64,000 nucleotides of DNA, from positions 124,001 through 188,000 of the forward strand of contig NC_011666.1 in NCBI RefSeq assembly GCF_000021745.1, written 5' to 3'. Positions within the stretch are counted from its first letter, which is position 1, and every line of letters starts with the position of its first letter. The position numbers and the translations under genes were made by a program. Below are positions 27,820 through 38,257 of this stretch, piece after piece. Below the pieces are notes generated by a model that did not search any database, was not told the origin of the DNA, and saw only the letters and a program-made list of their open reading frames with translations. This DNA comes from Methylocella silvestris BL2 (lineage in GTDB: Bacteria; Pseudomonadota; Alphaproteobacteria; Rhizobiales; Beijerinckiaceae).

Positions 27820-28572
27820 ATGACGGATGTCTCAGGCGATACCGACTGGCCGGCGCAGACCGCGGGCGAGCTTCTGCGTGAACGGCCAAGGCAGCGTCTT
27901 GGCGATGTCCTGGAGGTCGCGCAATCGCCTTGGCGCGGCGCCGTCAAGGCGGCGGGGCGCCATTCTGCGCGCGTGCGTTTCCTGCGCTGGTCCATTGTCA
28001 TTTTCTGCGTCGTCGCTGGCGCGGCGGTGGCGATCGTCGGCCTGTTCGATCCGTTCCGCCGGCTTCCCGGCAACATTACGATCGGGCAGGTTCACGTCGA
28101 CGGGACCCGGATCACGGTTGAAACGCCGAAGATCAGCGGCTTCCAAAGAGACGGCCGGCCTTATGAGATCACGGCGCGCACGGGTCTGCAGGACACGACC
28201 AACCCCAATCTCGTCGAACTGAACGGCATCGACGCCAGAATCGGCATGCGCGACGCCTCGACCCTGAAACTGACCGCCGAACACGGCTCGTACGACAATC
28301 AGCATGACAGTCTTTTGCTTGACGGGTCGGCGCAGATCCGCAACGAGGTCGGATATGCTATTTTCATGAAAACCGCGCAGATGGATTTCAAGACCGGCGG
28401 ACTGATCTCCCGCGAGCCGGTCAAAGTGGTGCTCAAGGGTGGACATGTCGCCGCGGACACAATGAACATCGGCAATGACGGCGTTATTTCGTTCGAGGGG
28501 GAGGTCAGATCGACGATCGACTCCGGCTCCGACGCCAAGGAGCTGCCTTTAACCCCTCCGGTGACCGAGTAG
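27820..28572 (+). CDS. lptC: LPS export ABC transporter periplasmic protein LptC
   Basis: From ATG 27820 the product has 250 residues. A cytoplasmic head of about 55 residues is followed by one membrane helix (WSIVIFCVVAGAAVAIVGLF) and a periplasmic beta-jellyroll domain. The periplasmic part has the LptC-like pattern (ITVETPKISGFQRDGRPYEI, then EHGSYDNQHDSLLLDGSAQI). LptC receives lipopolysaccharide from LptBFG and passes it to LptA. lptA starts 5 bases after the stop. Confidence 0.9.
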   Translation: MTDVSGDTDWPAQTAGELLRERPRQRLGDVLEVAQSPWRGAVKAAGRHSARVRFLRWSIVIFCVVAGAAVAIVGLFDPFRRLPGNITIGQVHVDGTRITVETPKISGFQRDGRPYEITARTGLQDTTNPNLVELNGIDARIGMRDASTLKLTAEHGSYDNQHDSLLLDGSAQIRNEVGYAIFMKTAQMDFKTGGLISREPVKVVLKGGHVAADTMNIGNDGVISFEGEVRSTIDSGSDAKELPLTPPVTE

Positions 28573-28577
28573 GGCAA

Positions 28578-29201
28578 TTGACGCAACGCCTGATCCGTTT
28601 GAACCGCCCTGGCCTCGCGCTTGCGGCTGCGGGTTTCGCCGCTTTGGCGCTGAGCGTCGCCGCGCGCGCGGCGGAGCAGCAGGGCAGCTCGATTCTGCCC
28701 GGCGGCGATTCAAAGGAGCCGATCCATATCGAGGCGGCCAAGCTCGACTATTTCGATAAGGAGCAGAAGCTCATCTATACCGGAAACGTCGTCGCGACGC
28801 AGGGCGGAAGCACGCTCAAATCGACGATCCTCATTTTATATCTGACGCCGAAATCCGATCCCGATCAGGCTGGCGTGCCGTCCTCTTCGAGTCAGTTGCG
28901 CCGCATGGAGGCGACCGGCCCAGTGACGATGATCACCAAGGACCAGGTCAGCACGGGCGATCGCGGCGTCTATGAGAAGGCCGAAAACAAGCTCTATCTT
29001 TACGATAACGTGACTGTGACCCAGGGGACCAATGTCACCAAGGGCGACAAAATGACCTATGACCTCACGACGAAAAAGGCGATCGTGACCGGCCGCGTGA
29101 AGAGCATGTTCCTGCCGGAAACCACGGCGCAGAAAGACAATTCCGCGAAAAGCGCTGCCCCGAAAGACGACGCCGCCAAGCCCAAGAAGCCGAAAACTTA
29201 A
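28578..29201 (+). CDS. lptA: LPS transport periplasmic protein LptA
   Basis: A 207-residue exported OstA-fold protein. The start is a TTG right after an AGGG; no ATG lies close enough to include the signal peptide (GLALAAAGFAALALSVAARA). The OstA/LptA pattern is clear: PIHIEAAKLDYFDKEQKLIY, GNVVATQGGSTLKS, GVYEKAENKLYLYDNVTVTQ. A Lys/Ala-rich tail (about residues 180-207) is probably disordered. LptA bridges the periplasm between LptC and LptD. Confidence 0.9.
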   Translation: MTQRLIRLNRPGLALAAAGFAALALSVAARAAEQQGSSILPGGDSKEPIHIEAAKLDYFDKEQKLIYTGNVVATQGGSTLKSTILILYLTPKSDPDQAGVPSSSSQLRRMEATGPVTMITKDQVSTGDRGVYEKAENKLYLYDNVTVTQGTNVTKGDKMTYDLTTKKAIVTGRVKSMFLPETTAQKDNSAKSAAPKDDAAKPKKPKT

Positions 29202-29529
29202 ATCGCCTCCGCGAGCCCGCGCCGGCGTCGCGGCGACCGGAATGTTGGACCTCTTCCCCCGACTATGCCAATAACCGGTTTTGCGCTGCTCTCGCGCCGA
29301 GGCTGCGCAGAGATTTTGAACGGCCCTTGCCCGGCATCGGCGGGCGATCGGCGAAGGACGTCCGCGATTGCTGCTGCGCCTGCTTCCAGATTTCACCTGC
29401 GCCGTCGCCCTCATGGGGTTCGGCGGGCGGGGCGCTCCGCGGGCGCTCCGGCGCCGGCCCAAGGCGGATCAGATCGCCGGCGCGTCTCGCAGCGAGGCCT
29501 CCGCTGCGAGCGCCGCGCCGACCGCGCGC
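29202..29529. other. Spacer between lptA and lptB
   Basis: About 330 bases. The lptB frame is open back to 29368, so the gene could start earlier, but the added sequence is Arg/Ala-rich and unlike the family. No RNA feature is evident. Confidence 0.35.
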
Positions 29530-30333
29530 ATGACCTCCGCGGCGGACGCGTTCGGCGATCGCTCCTTCGCCGAGGGCGGACAAGATCATGCCGCCGCCGC
29601 TGCCGATTCGGAGGGCGTGCTCTCGGTCATGCGCCTGCGCAAATCCTACAAGATGCGCCGAATCATCGAGGATGTGAGCCTCACCGTGCGCCGCGGCGAG
29701 GCCGTTGGCTTGCTCGGTCCGAACGGCGCCGGCAAGACGACGCTGTTTTACATGATTTCCGGGCTGATCCGGCCGGACGCCGGCCGAATAGAGCTCGACG
29801 GTCATGACGTGACGCGGCTTCCCATGTATCGCCGCGCCCGGCTCGGCATCGGCTATCTGCCGCAGGAGCCCTCGATCTTCCGCGGCCTGACCGTCGAAGA
29901 CAATATCCGCGCCGTGCTGGAGATCACCCAAAGCGACAAGCAGAAGCGGGAGCGCGAGCTTGACGCTTTGCTGGAGGAGTTTGACATCGCGGCGCTGCGG
30001 CGGTCGCCGTCGGTGGCGCTATCCGGCGGCGAGCGGCGGCGCTGCGAGATCGCCCGCGCGCTCGCGTGCCGCCCGTCTTTCATCCTGCTCGACGAGCCTT
30101 TCGCCGGCATCGATCCGATCGCCGTCGCCGACATCCAGACTCTCGTGCAGCATTTGAAGACGCGAGGCATCGGCGTGCTGGTCACGGACCACAACGTTCG
30201 CGAGACGCTCGGCCTTATCGACCGCGCCTATATCATTCACGCCGGGCGCGTGCTGACACAAGGAACGCCGGCGGATATTGTCGCCGACGCCGAGGCGCGG
30301 CGTTTCTATCTCGGCGATGATTTCGTCCTGTAA
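29530..30333 (+). CDS. lptB: LPS export ABC transporter ATP-binding protein LptB
   Basis: From ATG 29530 the product has 267 residues, about 25 more than E. coli LptB at the N-terminus. ABC ATPase motifs are complete: Walker A GPNGAGKTT, Q-loop YLPQEPSIFRGLTVEDN, signature LSGGERRRCEIARAL, Walker B FILLDEPFAGIDP and the His of LVTDHNVRETL. The sequence after Walker B is typical of LptB. It powers LPS extraction with LptF and LptG, which are not in this window. rpoN is the next gene on the strand. Confidence 0.93.
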   Translation: MTSAADAFGDRSFAEGGQDHAAAAADSEGVLSVMRLRKSYKMRRIIEDVSLTVRRGEAVGLLGPNGAGKTTLFYMISGLIRPDAGRIELDGHDVTRLPMYRRARLGIGYLPQEPSIFRGLTVEDNIRAVLEITQSDKQKRERELDALLEEFDIAALRRSPSVALSGGERRRCEIARALACRPSFILLDEPFAGIDPIAVADIQTLVQHLKTRGIGVLVTDHNVRETLGLIDRAYIIHAGRVLTQGTPADIVADAEARRFYLGDDFVL

Positions 30334-30669
30334 ACACGCGGCTATCGGATTGGGTCGACGGGCGTGCCTGCTTGACAGGCGGATCGGCGCCGCGGGCGCC
30401 TAGCGCAACATCGTTACGCCCATGTGACGCTTTGGCGCGAGGGCGTAGCCGCCGGTCTTCGGCCGGCGCGAAATCAGGGCGATTGCCGGCGCTGGACGAT
30501 GGAGCGCGCCCGGCGCGGCCCTCGGGCAATAAGGGAAGCGATGCTTGCTTCCTAATGTCTCACCCCAATCGGCTAAATTTTTTTTGGACACGGCGTGCAA
30601 CCTAGGCTTTTATAGTGTAAAGCAAGAAACGGGCCGTTTCCTTTTTTCGCTTTACAAGGCCGAGTTAGC
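30334..30669. other. Spacer upstream of rpoN
   Basis: About 340 bases with no supported gene. It contains an A/T-rich stretch at about 30578-30625 and a small hairpin at 30626-30640 just before rpoN. The rpoN promoter is expected here. Confidence 0.4.
30626..30648 (+). terminator. Small hairpin with T run before rpoN
   Basis: GAAACG at 30626-30631 pairs with CGTTTC at 30635-30640, followed by CTTTTTTC. It lies 22 bases before the rpoN start, so it is better placed to attenuate or to shape the rpoN leader than to end lptB. Stem is short, so termination is uncertain. Confidence 0.4.
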
Positions 30670-32220
30670 ATGGCTCTCAGCACGAAGCTCATGATGCGCC
30701 AGGGACAGTCCCTGGTGATGACCCCGCAGCTGTTGCAGGCGATCAAGCTTCTGCAATTCTCCAACATGGAGCTCAACGCCTTCGTCGAGGAGGAGCTTGA
30801 ACGCAATCCCCTGCTCGAGCGCACCGATGACGCGCCGGATCCGCATGCCTTGCTCGCTGACGTGGAGCCCCTGTCGGACGCCGCCGAAAGCGGCGGAAGC
30901 GTCGATTTCAACGATCCGGGCGAGACGGACTGGAGTTCGGAGTCGCTCGCCGTCGATCGCGGCGCGCTGGAGGCCAGTCTCGGGACCGAGCTGAGCAACG
31001 CTTTTGACGATGACCGCACCGCGCCAGCGGCGGATTTTGCCGAAGGGGCCGGCCTGTCGGCGACATCCTGGACCGGCTCCTCGGCCGGGCAGGGCGACGG
31101 CGAAGGCGCCAATCTCGAGGCCTATGCGGCGAACCCGACCAATCTCAAGGATCATCTCGAAGCTCAGCTGATGCTCGCCACCTCCAACCCCGCCGAGCGA
31201 ATGATCGGCCTGATGCTGATCGATTGCATCGACGACGCCGGCTACTACGTCGACAATATGGCCGAGACGGCGGCCCGGCTGAAGACGCCGATCGCGCGCG
31301 TCGAGCGCGTGCTGTCGATCATTCAGGGTTTTGATCCCTCGGGCGTCGGCGCCCGCGATTTGGCTGAATGCCTCGCCATTCAGCTGCGCGAAAAAGATCG
31401 CTTCGACCCCGCGATGCAGGCGCTGGTCGCCAATCTTGGTCTGTTGGCCAAGCGCGATTTCGCGGCCCTGCGCAAGATCTGCAATGTCGACGAGGAGGAC
31501 GTCGCCGACATGCTGGGGGAGATTCGCCAGCTCAATCCGAAGCCTGGCCGCGCTTTTGGCGGCGGCTCGATTCAGCCGCTCGTGCCCGATGTCATTGTCC
31601 GCGCGGCGCCCGGCGGGGCATGGCATGTCGAACTCAACACCGAGGTGCTGCCGCGCATTCTGGTCAACAACAGCTATGTCGCGCGCGTCACGAAATCCCA
31701 GTCGAACGATGTCGACAAGACCTTCATGTCGACCTGCCTGCAAACCGCGAACTGGCTGACCAAGAGCCTCGAGCAGAGGGCGCGGACGATTTTGAAAGTG
31801 TCGAGTGAAATCGTCCGCCAGCAGGACGCCTTCTTCCGCCAAGGCGTCGAACATCTGCGCCCGCTGAATCTCAAGACCATCGCCGAAGCGATCGGAATGC
31901 ATGAATCGACCGTGTCGCGCGTCACCTCCAACAAATATATGGCGACCCCGCGGGGCCTGTTCGAGCTGAAATATTTCTTCACCGCCTCGATCGCCTCGAA
32001 CAATGGCGGCGACGCTCATTCGGCGGAATCGGTGCGCTTCCGCATCCGCCACATGATTGAGCAGGAGAGCCCGACCGACATTCTGTCGGACGATGCGATC
32101 GTCGCCAAACTCAAGGACGTCAACATCGACATTGCGAGGCGCACCGTCGCCAAATATCGCGAGAGCCTCAAAATCCGCTCCTCGGTGGAGCGGCGGCGCG
32201 AAAAATCTCACATGTATTAA
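30670..32220 (+). CDS. rpoN: RNA polymerase sigma-54 factor
   Basis: A 516-residue sigma-54. Region I begins LSTKLMMRQGQSLVMTPQLL, with the glutamine-rich activator-response pattern. The acidic region II lies at about 60-140. The core-binding and HTH parts follow (EAIGMHESTVSRVTSNKYM), and the RpoN box ARRTVAKYRE is at about 489-498. It directs RNA polymerase to -24/-12 promoters with AAA+ activators. It sits in the common order lptB-rpoN-(hpf)-ptsN, with the hpf slot apparently decayed. Confidence 0.97.
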   Translation: MALSTKLMMRQGQSLVMTPQLLQAIKLLQFSNMELNAFVEEELERNPLLERTDDAPDPHALLADVEPLSDAAESGGSVDFNDPGETDWSSESLAVDRGALEASLGTELSNAFDDDRTAPAADFAEGAGLSATSWTGSSAGQGDGEGANLEAYAANPTNLKDHLEAQLMLATSNPAERMIGLMLIDCIDDAGYYVDNMAETAARLKTPIARVERVLSIIQGFDPSGVGARDLAECLAIQLREKDRFDPAMQALVANLGLLAKRDFAALRKICNVDEEDVADMLGEIRQLNPKPGRAFGGGSIQPLVPDVIVRAAPGGAWHVELNTEVLPRILVNNSYVARVTKSQSNDVDKTFMSTCLQTANWLTKSLEQRARTILKVSSEIVRQQDAFFRQGVEHLRPLNLKTIAEAIGMHESTVSRVTSNKYMATPRGLFELKYFFTASIASNNGGDAHSAESVRFRIRHMIEQESPTDILSDDAIVAKLKDVNIDIARRTVAKYRESLKIRSSVERRREKSHMY

Positions 32221-32269
32221 GCTTCGCCGTGCGGAAGAAGCGCTTCGATGACAAGAACAAAGTCGTGAT

Positions 32270-32284
32270 CTCACAATTTGTGAG
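32270..32284. promoter_or_regulatory. 15-base palindrome CTCACAA-T-TTGTGAG
   Basis: A perfect 7-bp inverted repeat with a one-base centre, 50 bases past the rpoN stop in an A/T-rich stretch (about 32260-32340). A further half-site CTCACAA occurs at about 32314. It looks like a dimeric repressor operator upstream of the hpf-like remnant and ptsN. The binding protein is unknown. Confidence 0.4.
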
Positions 32285-32503
32285 GGACAGAATTAGAATA
32301 TGTAAAATGTTTGCTCACAAAAACACCTGTACAACGCAACGTCCGGTTGCCGCCGGAAGGCTCGAGTTCGCTTTTTTTGTTGCACAATCTTTCCGGGCCT
32401 CGCCATTTAGGGTCGGGCGCGAGACTCTTGACTTCATTGATCGAGCCGCCTAACTCTGCCAAAAAATAGGACCCGGCATCGGGGCCAGAGGCGGAGGAAG
32501 ACA

Positions 32504-32786
32504 ATGGCTTTGCGCTTTTGGGACGAACCCCTATCTGTCGATCGGCAGAAGCGCCAAGGCGGCGCTCTCTTGCAAGCGCAGCGCGGAACTCCGGCGTGAA
32601 ACTTGGACTTGGTTGTTCATCGGGGATGAGACTCTCTCAAGGGGATAAAGCCGTCGCCGTCACAGCGCAGCCATCTTCGGCGTCCATGCACGGTTCGATA
32701 TCGCTTGCAGGATCACGAGCGGCCATGGCGCGTCGCGACCGGAGGCCTATTCCGATGAGATTGAATCGATCCGATCGACGAGAATG
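32504..32786 (+). pseudogene. Probable remnant of ribosome hibernation factor gene hpf
   Basis: A strong ribosome-binding site (GCGGAGGAAG at 32491-32500) leads to ATG 32504. The short frame reads MALRFWDEPLSVDRQKR and stops after 31 residues. HPF of alphaproteobacteria usually starts M-LR-SGKNLSIGEALR, so M, L, R and LS align, and the +1 frame at the same place reads LSIG. Later pieces also resemble HPF in order: HGSISL at about 32689-32706 (HPF has HLDSGISL) and HGASRPEAYSDEIESIRSTR at 32724-32783 (HPF has HG-AP-DAY, then IEKRLRRYKRR). The pieces lie in three frames, and the C-terminal dimerisation domain is not seen. This is an inference from motif memory, not a search. Confidence 0.45.
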
Positions 32787-32930
32787 TGCTCAACCTTTTG
32801 AATCGGGCGCGATTTCTCGTCCAACGAATGATCCATTCGGCGGGCGGGCGCGCTAGGCGGGCGCAGCGTTTCAATTTCCTCGAGCCGCCCGGCCGCAACC
32901 CCGGCGCTGCTCAGACTGCTTGGACAAACA

Positions 32931-33392
32931 GTGTTGACCAATCTGATCTCACCCGAGGCGATTATTCCCGCCTTGAAGGCGACCGGCAAAAAACAGGCAT
33001 TGCAGGAATTGAGCGATCGCGCCGCCGAGCTTGGCGGCCTCTCCGCCCGCGAGATCTATGACGCGCTGCTGCAGCGCGAACGTCTCGGCTCCACCGGCGC
33101 CGGCGACGGGATCGCCATCCCGCACGCCAAGCTCGCCAAGGCGGCCGGGATGCTGGTCATCTTTGCCCGCGCCCCACGCCCGATCGATTTCGAGGCGATT
33201 GACGGCGCTCCGGTCGATCTGATCTTCCTCTTGATCGCGCCGGAATCGGCCGGAGCGGATCATCTGAAGGCGCTGGCCCGCCTCGCCCGTATGCTGCGCG
33301 AACCGGCGATCACCACAAAGCTGCGCGCCGCGCGCGACGTCAACGCGCTGTATTCGGTGTTGACCGAGGAAGCGGCCTCGCACGCCGCCTGA
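32931..33392 (+). CDS. ptsN: PTS IIA-like nitrogen regulatory protein
   Basis: A 153-residue EIIA-Ntr. Translation starts at GTG 32931 (a TTG follows at once). The phosphorylated histidine is His65 in GIAIPHAKL. The fold pattern (LTNLISPEAI, ALLQRERLGSTGAGDG, VDLIFLLIAPESAGADHLKAL) is intact. It is the end point of the PTS-Ntr phosphorelay and controls potassium and nitrogen or carbon balance, often from the rpoN operon, as here. Confidence 0.94.
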   Translation: MLTNLISPEAIIPALKATGKKQALQELSDRAAELGGLSAREIYDALLQRERLGSTGAGDGIAIPHAKLAKAAGMLVIFARAPRPIDFEAIDGAPVDLIFLLIAPESAGADHLKALARLARMLREPAITTKLRAARDVNALYSVLTEEAASHAA

Positions 33393-33398
33393 CGCGCC

Positions 33399-34430
33399 TC
33401 ATCGCCAGGCGCGCGCCGCATAGTCGATGATGTAACGGTCCGGATCGACGGCGATTGCCGCCAGTCCTGGCAGCACCACCTCATTGGCGATGACCAAGCG
33501 GGTTCCGATCTGCTGCATCATTTCGCCGAACGGCGCCTTGTCCTCGAAGCGGGCGCGAAACTGCGCCGGATCGAGAAAAGCGGTGAGGCGCGGCAGCACT
33601 CCGCCTGAAAAAATGACGCCCCCCTTGGCCAGCAGATTGAGCGTCAGGTCGCCGGCGCAGCGCGCAACAAGCACCCAGAACAGCCCCAGCGTGCGGGCCT
33701 CCTCGCCGTCCGGCGCGGCCAGCGCTTCTCGAACGACGCCGATCTCGTCGAGCGTCGGCGGCGGCAGGCCGGCCGCGGCGCAGCGCGCCTGATGTAGCCT
33801 CGCAATGCCATGACCCGACAGGATCGTCTCGGCGCTGATCCGGCCCTGGTCGGACATGCGGATATGCGGCCAGATCGCGGCCTCCACCGCGCCGACCGGC
33901 GCAAAATCGACATGTCCGGCTTCGCTTGCGAGGGCAAGATAGCGGCCTTCGACCTCGACGAGCGCGGCCGCCCCGAGGCCGGTGCCGACGCCGATGACCA
34001 GACGGACGCCGGGCGCGGCCTCGACCGGGGGCCCGATATGCGTCGTCCAGTCATGCTCCAGCACGGGGAGCGTCAAGGCCTGCGCCTCAAAATCATTGAG
34101 GAGCAGCCCTTGGTCGAGCGACAATTCTCGCGCGATGGCCGCTCCGTCGATCTCCCAGGCGGCGTTCGTCAACTTGGCGCTGCGTCCGGAAATCGGACCC
34201 GCCGCGCAGGCGATCACCGATCGCGGCTTTACTGCAAAACCGACGAAAGCAGTCGAAAGAGCCGCCTCGAAGCACGAATAATCCGCCGTTTTGATCGGCG
34301 GTCCCGGCAAAAGAGGGGCGCCGGGCGCCGATTTCAGGGCGAATCGGGCGTTCGTCCCGCCGATGTCGCACAGCATGATCGGGAAAGGAAAATCCAAGCG
34401 AACGCCTTTCTCCACTGGAGCATGAGTCAT
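33399..34430 (-). CDS. glk: Glucokinase
   Basis: A 343-residue Glk-type glucokinase (not the ROK form). The phosphate-binding loop is CDIGGTNARFAL near residue 21. LLNDFEAQAL carries the catalytic Asp. VIGVGTGLGAAAL and a SEAGHVDFAPV segment complete the sugar and ATP sites. It phosphorylates glucose to glucose 6-phosphate. It is convergent with ptsN (6 bases apart) and divergent from the fumarase gene. Confidence 0.93.
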   Translation of the reverse strand: MTHAPVEKGVRLDFPFPIMLCDIGGTNARFALKSAPGAPLLPGPPIKTADYSCFEAALSTAFVGFAVKPRSVIACAAGPISGRSAKLTNAAWEIDGAAIARELSLDQGLLLNDFEAQALTLPVLEHDWTTHIGPPVEAAPGVRLVIGVGTGLGAAALVEVEGRYLALASEAGHVDFAPVGAVEAAIWPHIRMSDQGRISAETILSGHGIARLHQARCAAAGLPPPTLDEIGVVREALAAPDGEEARTLGLFWVLVARCAGDLTLNLLAKGGVIFSGGVLPRLTAFLDPAQFRARFEDKAPFGEMMQQIGTRLVIANEVVLPGLAAIAVDPDRYIIDYAARAWR

Positions 34431-34597
34431 ACTCTCGCGCCGAAGTTTAGAGGCGGGGAAAGCGTCGACAGGCGCGAGGGTTCCCTCGCGTGGCGCCGTC
34501 TCGTTTTCGTCCGCGCAAAAACGCCTGCGTTTTTTCGTCCATTGTTCTAGAATTCGTCCAAACGCAGGACCGGAATCGCAGGAACGAGGCCATCGCC

Positions 34598-36214
<1,617 letters not shown>

Positions 36215-36221
36215 GGAGGCC

Positions 36222-36920
36222 TCAGACCGCTCGGCCGACCAGCGCGCCGATGCCTGCGGTGATCGCCATCGCCAGCGCGCCCCAAAAGGCGACGCGGAGC
36301 GTCGGCTTCAAAATTTTGGCGCCGCCGACCTTCGCGCCCACAGCGCCAAGGCCCGCAAGGCAGATCAAAGACAGCCCGGAAACCACCCATTGCAAAAGGT
36401 GCGGCGGGGCGATCAGCGCGGCGGCGATTGGAAGCGCCGCGCCGACCGCGAAGGTCGCGGCGGACGTCAACGCCGCCTGAATCGGCTTTGCTGTGACGGC
36501 TTCGGATATTCCAAGTTCGTCGCGCGCGTGCGCGCCGAGGGCGTCCTTCGCCATGAGCTGCTCGGCGACGTTTCGCGCCAATGCCGGATCGACGCCGCGG
36601 CGCACATAAATCTGCGTCAGCTCGCGCGTTTCAAATTCAGGATCGGTGGCGAGCTCCTGCCGCTCGCGCGCGAGATCGGCGCGCTCCGTGTCGGCCTGTG
36701 AACTGACCGAGACATATTCGCCCGCCGCCATCGACATCGCGCCGGCGATCAGCCCGGCGATCCCGGCCACCAGCACTTCGCTCGCCGCGCTCGAGGCCGA
36801 GGCGACGCCCAGCATCAGGCTTGCGGTAGAGATGATGCCGTCATTGGCGCCCAAGACGGCGGCGCGCAGCCAGCCGATTCGGTCGATAAGATGGGCTTCA
36901 GTGTGCAATCGGCCAGCCAA
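36222..36920 (-). CDS. VIT1/CCC1 family transporter
   Basis: A 232-residue membrane protein. The VIT signature is strong: IGWLRAAVLGANDGIISTASLMLGVA, then GAMSMAAGEYVSVSSQ. A cytoplasmic metal-binding helical segment lies at about 82-140 (ADTERADLARERQELA to DELGISE). Five helices are expected. The family moves Fe(II) or Mn(II) out of the cytoplasm. The start is a TTG at 36920; no upstream ATG is in frame near it. Confidence 0.88.
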   Translation of the reverse strand: MAGRLHTEAHLIDRIGWLRAAVLGANDGIISTASLMLGVASASSAASEVLVAGIAGLIAGAMSMAAGEYVSVSSQADTERADLARERQELATDPEFETRELTQIYVRRGVDPALARNVAEQLMAKDALGAHARDELGISEAVTAKPIQAALTSAATFAVGAALPIAAALIAPPHLLQWVVSGLSLICLAGLGAVGAKVGGAKILKPTLRVAFWGALAMAITAGIGALVGRAV

Positions 36921-36990
36921 CGGACTGTCGCTTCTGACGGAGAGACGGGAGCGTCACGAGAGTGGCGACAGCCTCAGCCGCCGCGCTGGA

Positions 36991-37539
36991 TTAATGGACC
37001 GACGGCTTTTCGGAGGCGCGCTCAGGCAGCATGCGCGACAGCACGCCGTCTTTGAGCAGATAATGATGCGCCAGCGCGGCGGCGGCGTGAAGAAAGGCGA
37101 GGCCGAGCAGGATATTGGCGGCCAGCCCGTGCAGTTCGGTGATGGGCTTGCGCCATTCGCGGTCGCCAAGTTGCGGCAGGCTGGCGACGCCGAACAGATT
37201 GAAGCCGCGCACAAAAGCGTTGACGATTCCGAGCGCGAGAACAATCAGCAGCAACCCATAGAGCAGGTGATGCGTGGATTGCGCGAGGATTTGCAACGCG
37301 CCGGAGTTCGCCGGGGGCAGATGCCGCCCACTGCTCCTGCGCCAGACCAGTCGCCAAACAAGGACAAGCGTCAGGGCGAAGCCCAGCGTCACATGCGTCG
37401 ACCAGGCGATGAGCTTCGGCTGGCCGGAAAACCAGTCGCCGGTCTGGCCGCCGATCCAGAGCAGGGCGATAAGACCGGCGCTCGCCCAATGCAGCGAGAT
37501 CGTTGTCTTGTCGTAAGTCGCAGCTGGCGCGTCGGCCAT
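36991..37539 (-). CDS. Cytochrome b561 family protein
   Basis: A 182-residue membrane cytochrome with four helices. Candidate haem histidines are His17 (ISLHW), His49 (WSTHV), the His of LHGLAAN and those of FLHAAAALAHHYLLKDG. The closing motif HHYLLKDGVLSRMLP is typical of bacterial CybB-type b561. It would pass electrons from ubiquinol, for example to periplasmic acceptors or oxygen species. No partner gene is next to it. Confidence 0.9.
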   Translation of the reverse strand: MADAPAATYDKTTISLHWASAGLIALLWIGGQTGDWFSGQPKLIAWSTHVTLGFALTLVLVWRLVWRRSSGRHLPPANSGALQILAQSTHHLLYGLLLIVLALGIVNAFVRGFNLFGVASLPQLGDREWRKPITELHGLAANILLGLAFLHAAAALAHHYLLKDGVLSRMLPERASEKPSVH

Positions 37540-37631
37540 GAGCGTCGATCTCCTCTATCCCAGCAGGGCAGACTATATCGCAGACCGGCGTTACAGTTTG
37601 ATGCGCCGCAAATGGCGCCGCCGCCCGACCG

Positions 37632-38177
37632 TCAGTAGCTGATCTTGACGATTTCGATCCGCTCGGTTCCCTTTGGCGTCTTCACCTCGACCACATCGCC
37701 TTCCTCGGCCTTGAGCAGCGATTTTGCGATCGGCGAGATCCAGCTGACTTCGGAAAGCTCGGAGCGCGCCTCGTCGACGCCGACGATTCGCAGCGTCTTC
37801 ATCTCGTTCCGCGCGTTGCGATATTCGACCTTCGCGCCAAAAAACACCCGGTCACGATTGGTCTGGCGCGCGGGATCGACGACTTCGGCGATCTCCATTC
37901 TCTTGCGCAGGAAGCGCATGCGGCGGTCGATCTCGCGCAGGCGGCGCTTGCCATAAATATAGTCGCCATTTTCGGAGCGATCGCCATTGCCCGCGGCCCA
38001 GGTCACGGTCTCCACGATTTTGGGCCGTTCGATCCGGTGAAGGCGATCGAACTCGTCCTGCATCCGTCGCAACCCTTCGGGCGTGATGTAGTTCTTGACG
38101 CCGGCCGGGAGGGCTGGCGCCTCATCGTCGAGATCGACGTCGTCGCTCTCGCTTTCCTTGGTAAAAGCCTTGCTCAT
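37632..38177 (-). CDS. greB: Transcription elongation factor GreB
   Basis: A 181-residue Gre factor. The coiled-coil has acidic tip residues in GDRSENGDYIYGKRRLREID, a GreB-type sequence, and the C-terminal FKBP-like domain ends SWISPIAKSLLKAEEGDVVEV. An acidic N-terminal extension of about 25 residues precedes NYITPEGLRRMQDEFDRL. It stimulates transcript cleavage in backtracked RNA polymerase. Confidence 0.93.
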   Translation of the reverse strand: MSKAFTKESESDDVDLDDEAPALPAGVKNYITPEGLRRMQDEFDRLHRIERPKIVETVTWAAGNGDRSENGDYIYGKRRLREIDRRMRFLRKRMEIAEVVDPARQTNRDRVFFGAKVEYRNARNEMKTLRIVGVDEARSELSEVSWISPIAKSLLKAEEGDVVEVKTPKGTERIEIVKISY

Positions 38178-38257
38178 CCCAGCAAGATGGGCCGCGGGCC
38201 GGTCCGCTTCAAGCGCGACGGGCAGACGCCGGGTCCGGCGCCTGCGTCGCGCGAACC

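Noticed and set aside
30585..30605. Possible sigma-54 promoter (TGGACAC...TGC) before rpoN, for autoregulation
   Set aside because: The distance between the GG and GC elements is one base short of the -24/-12 rule, and the -12 half lacks TTGC.
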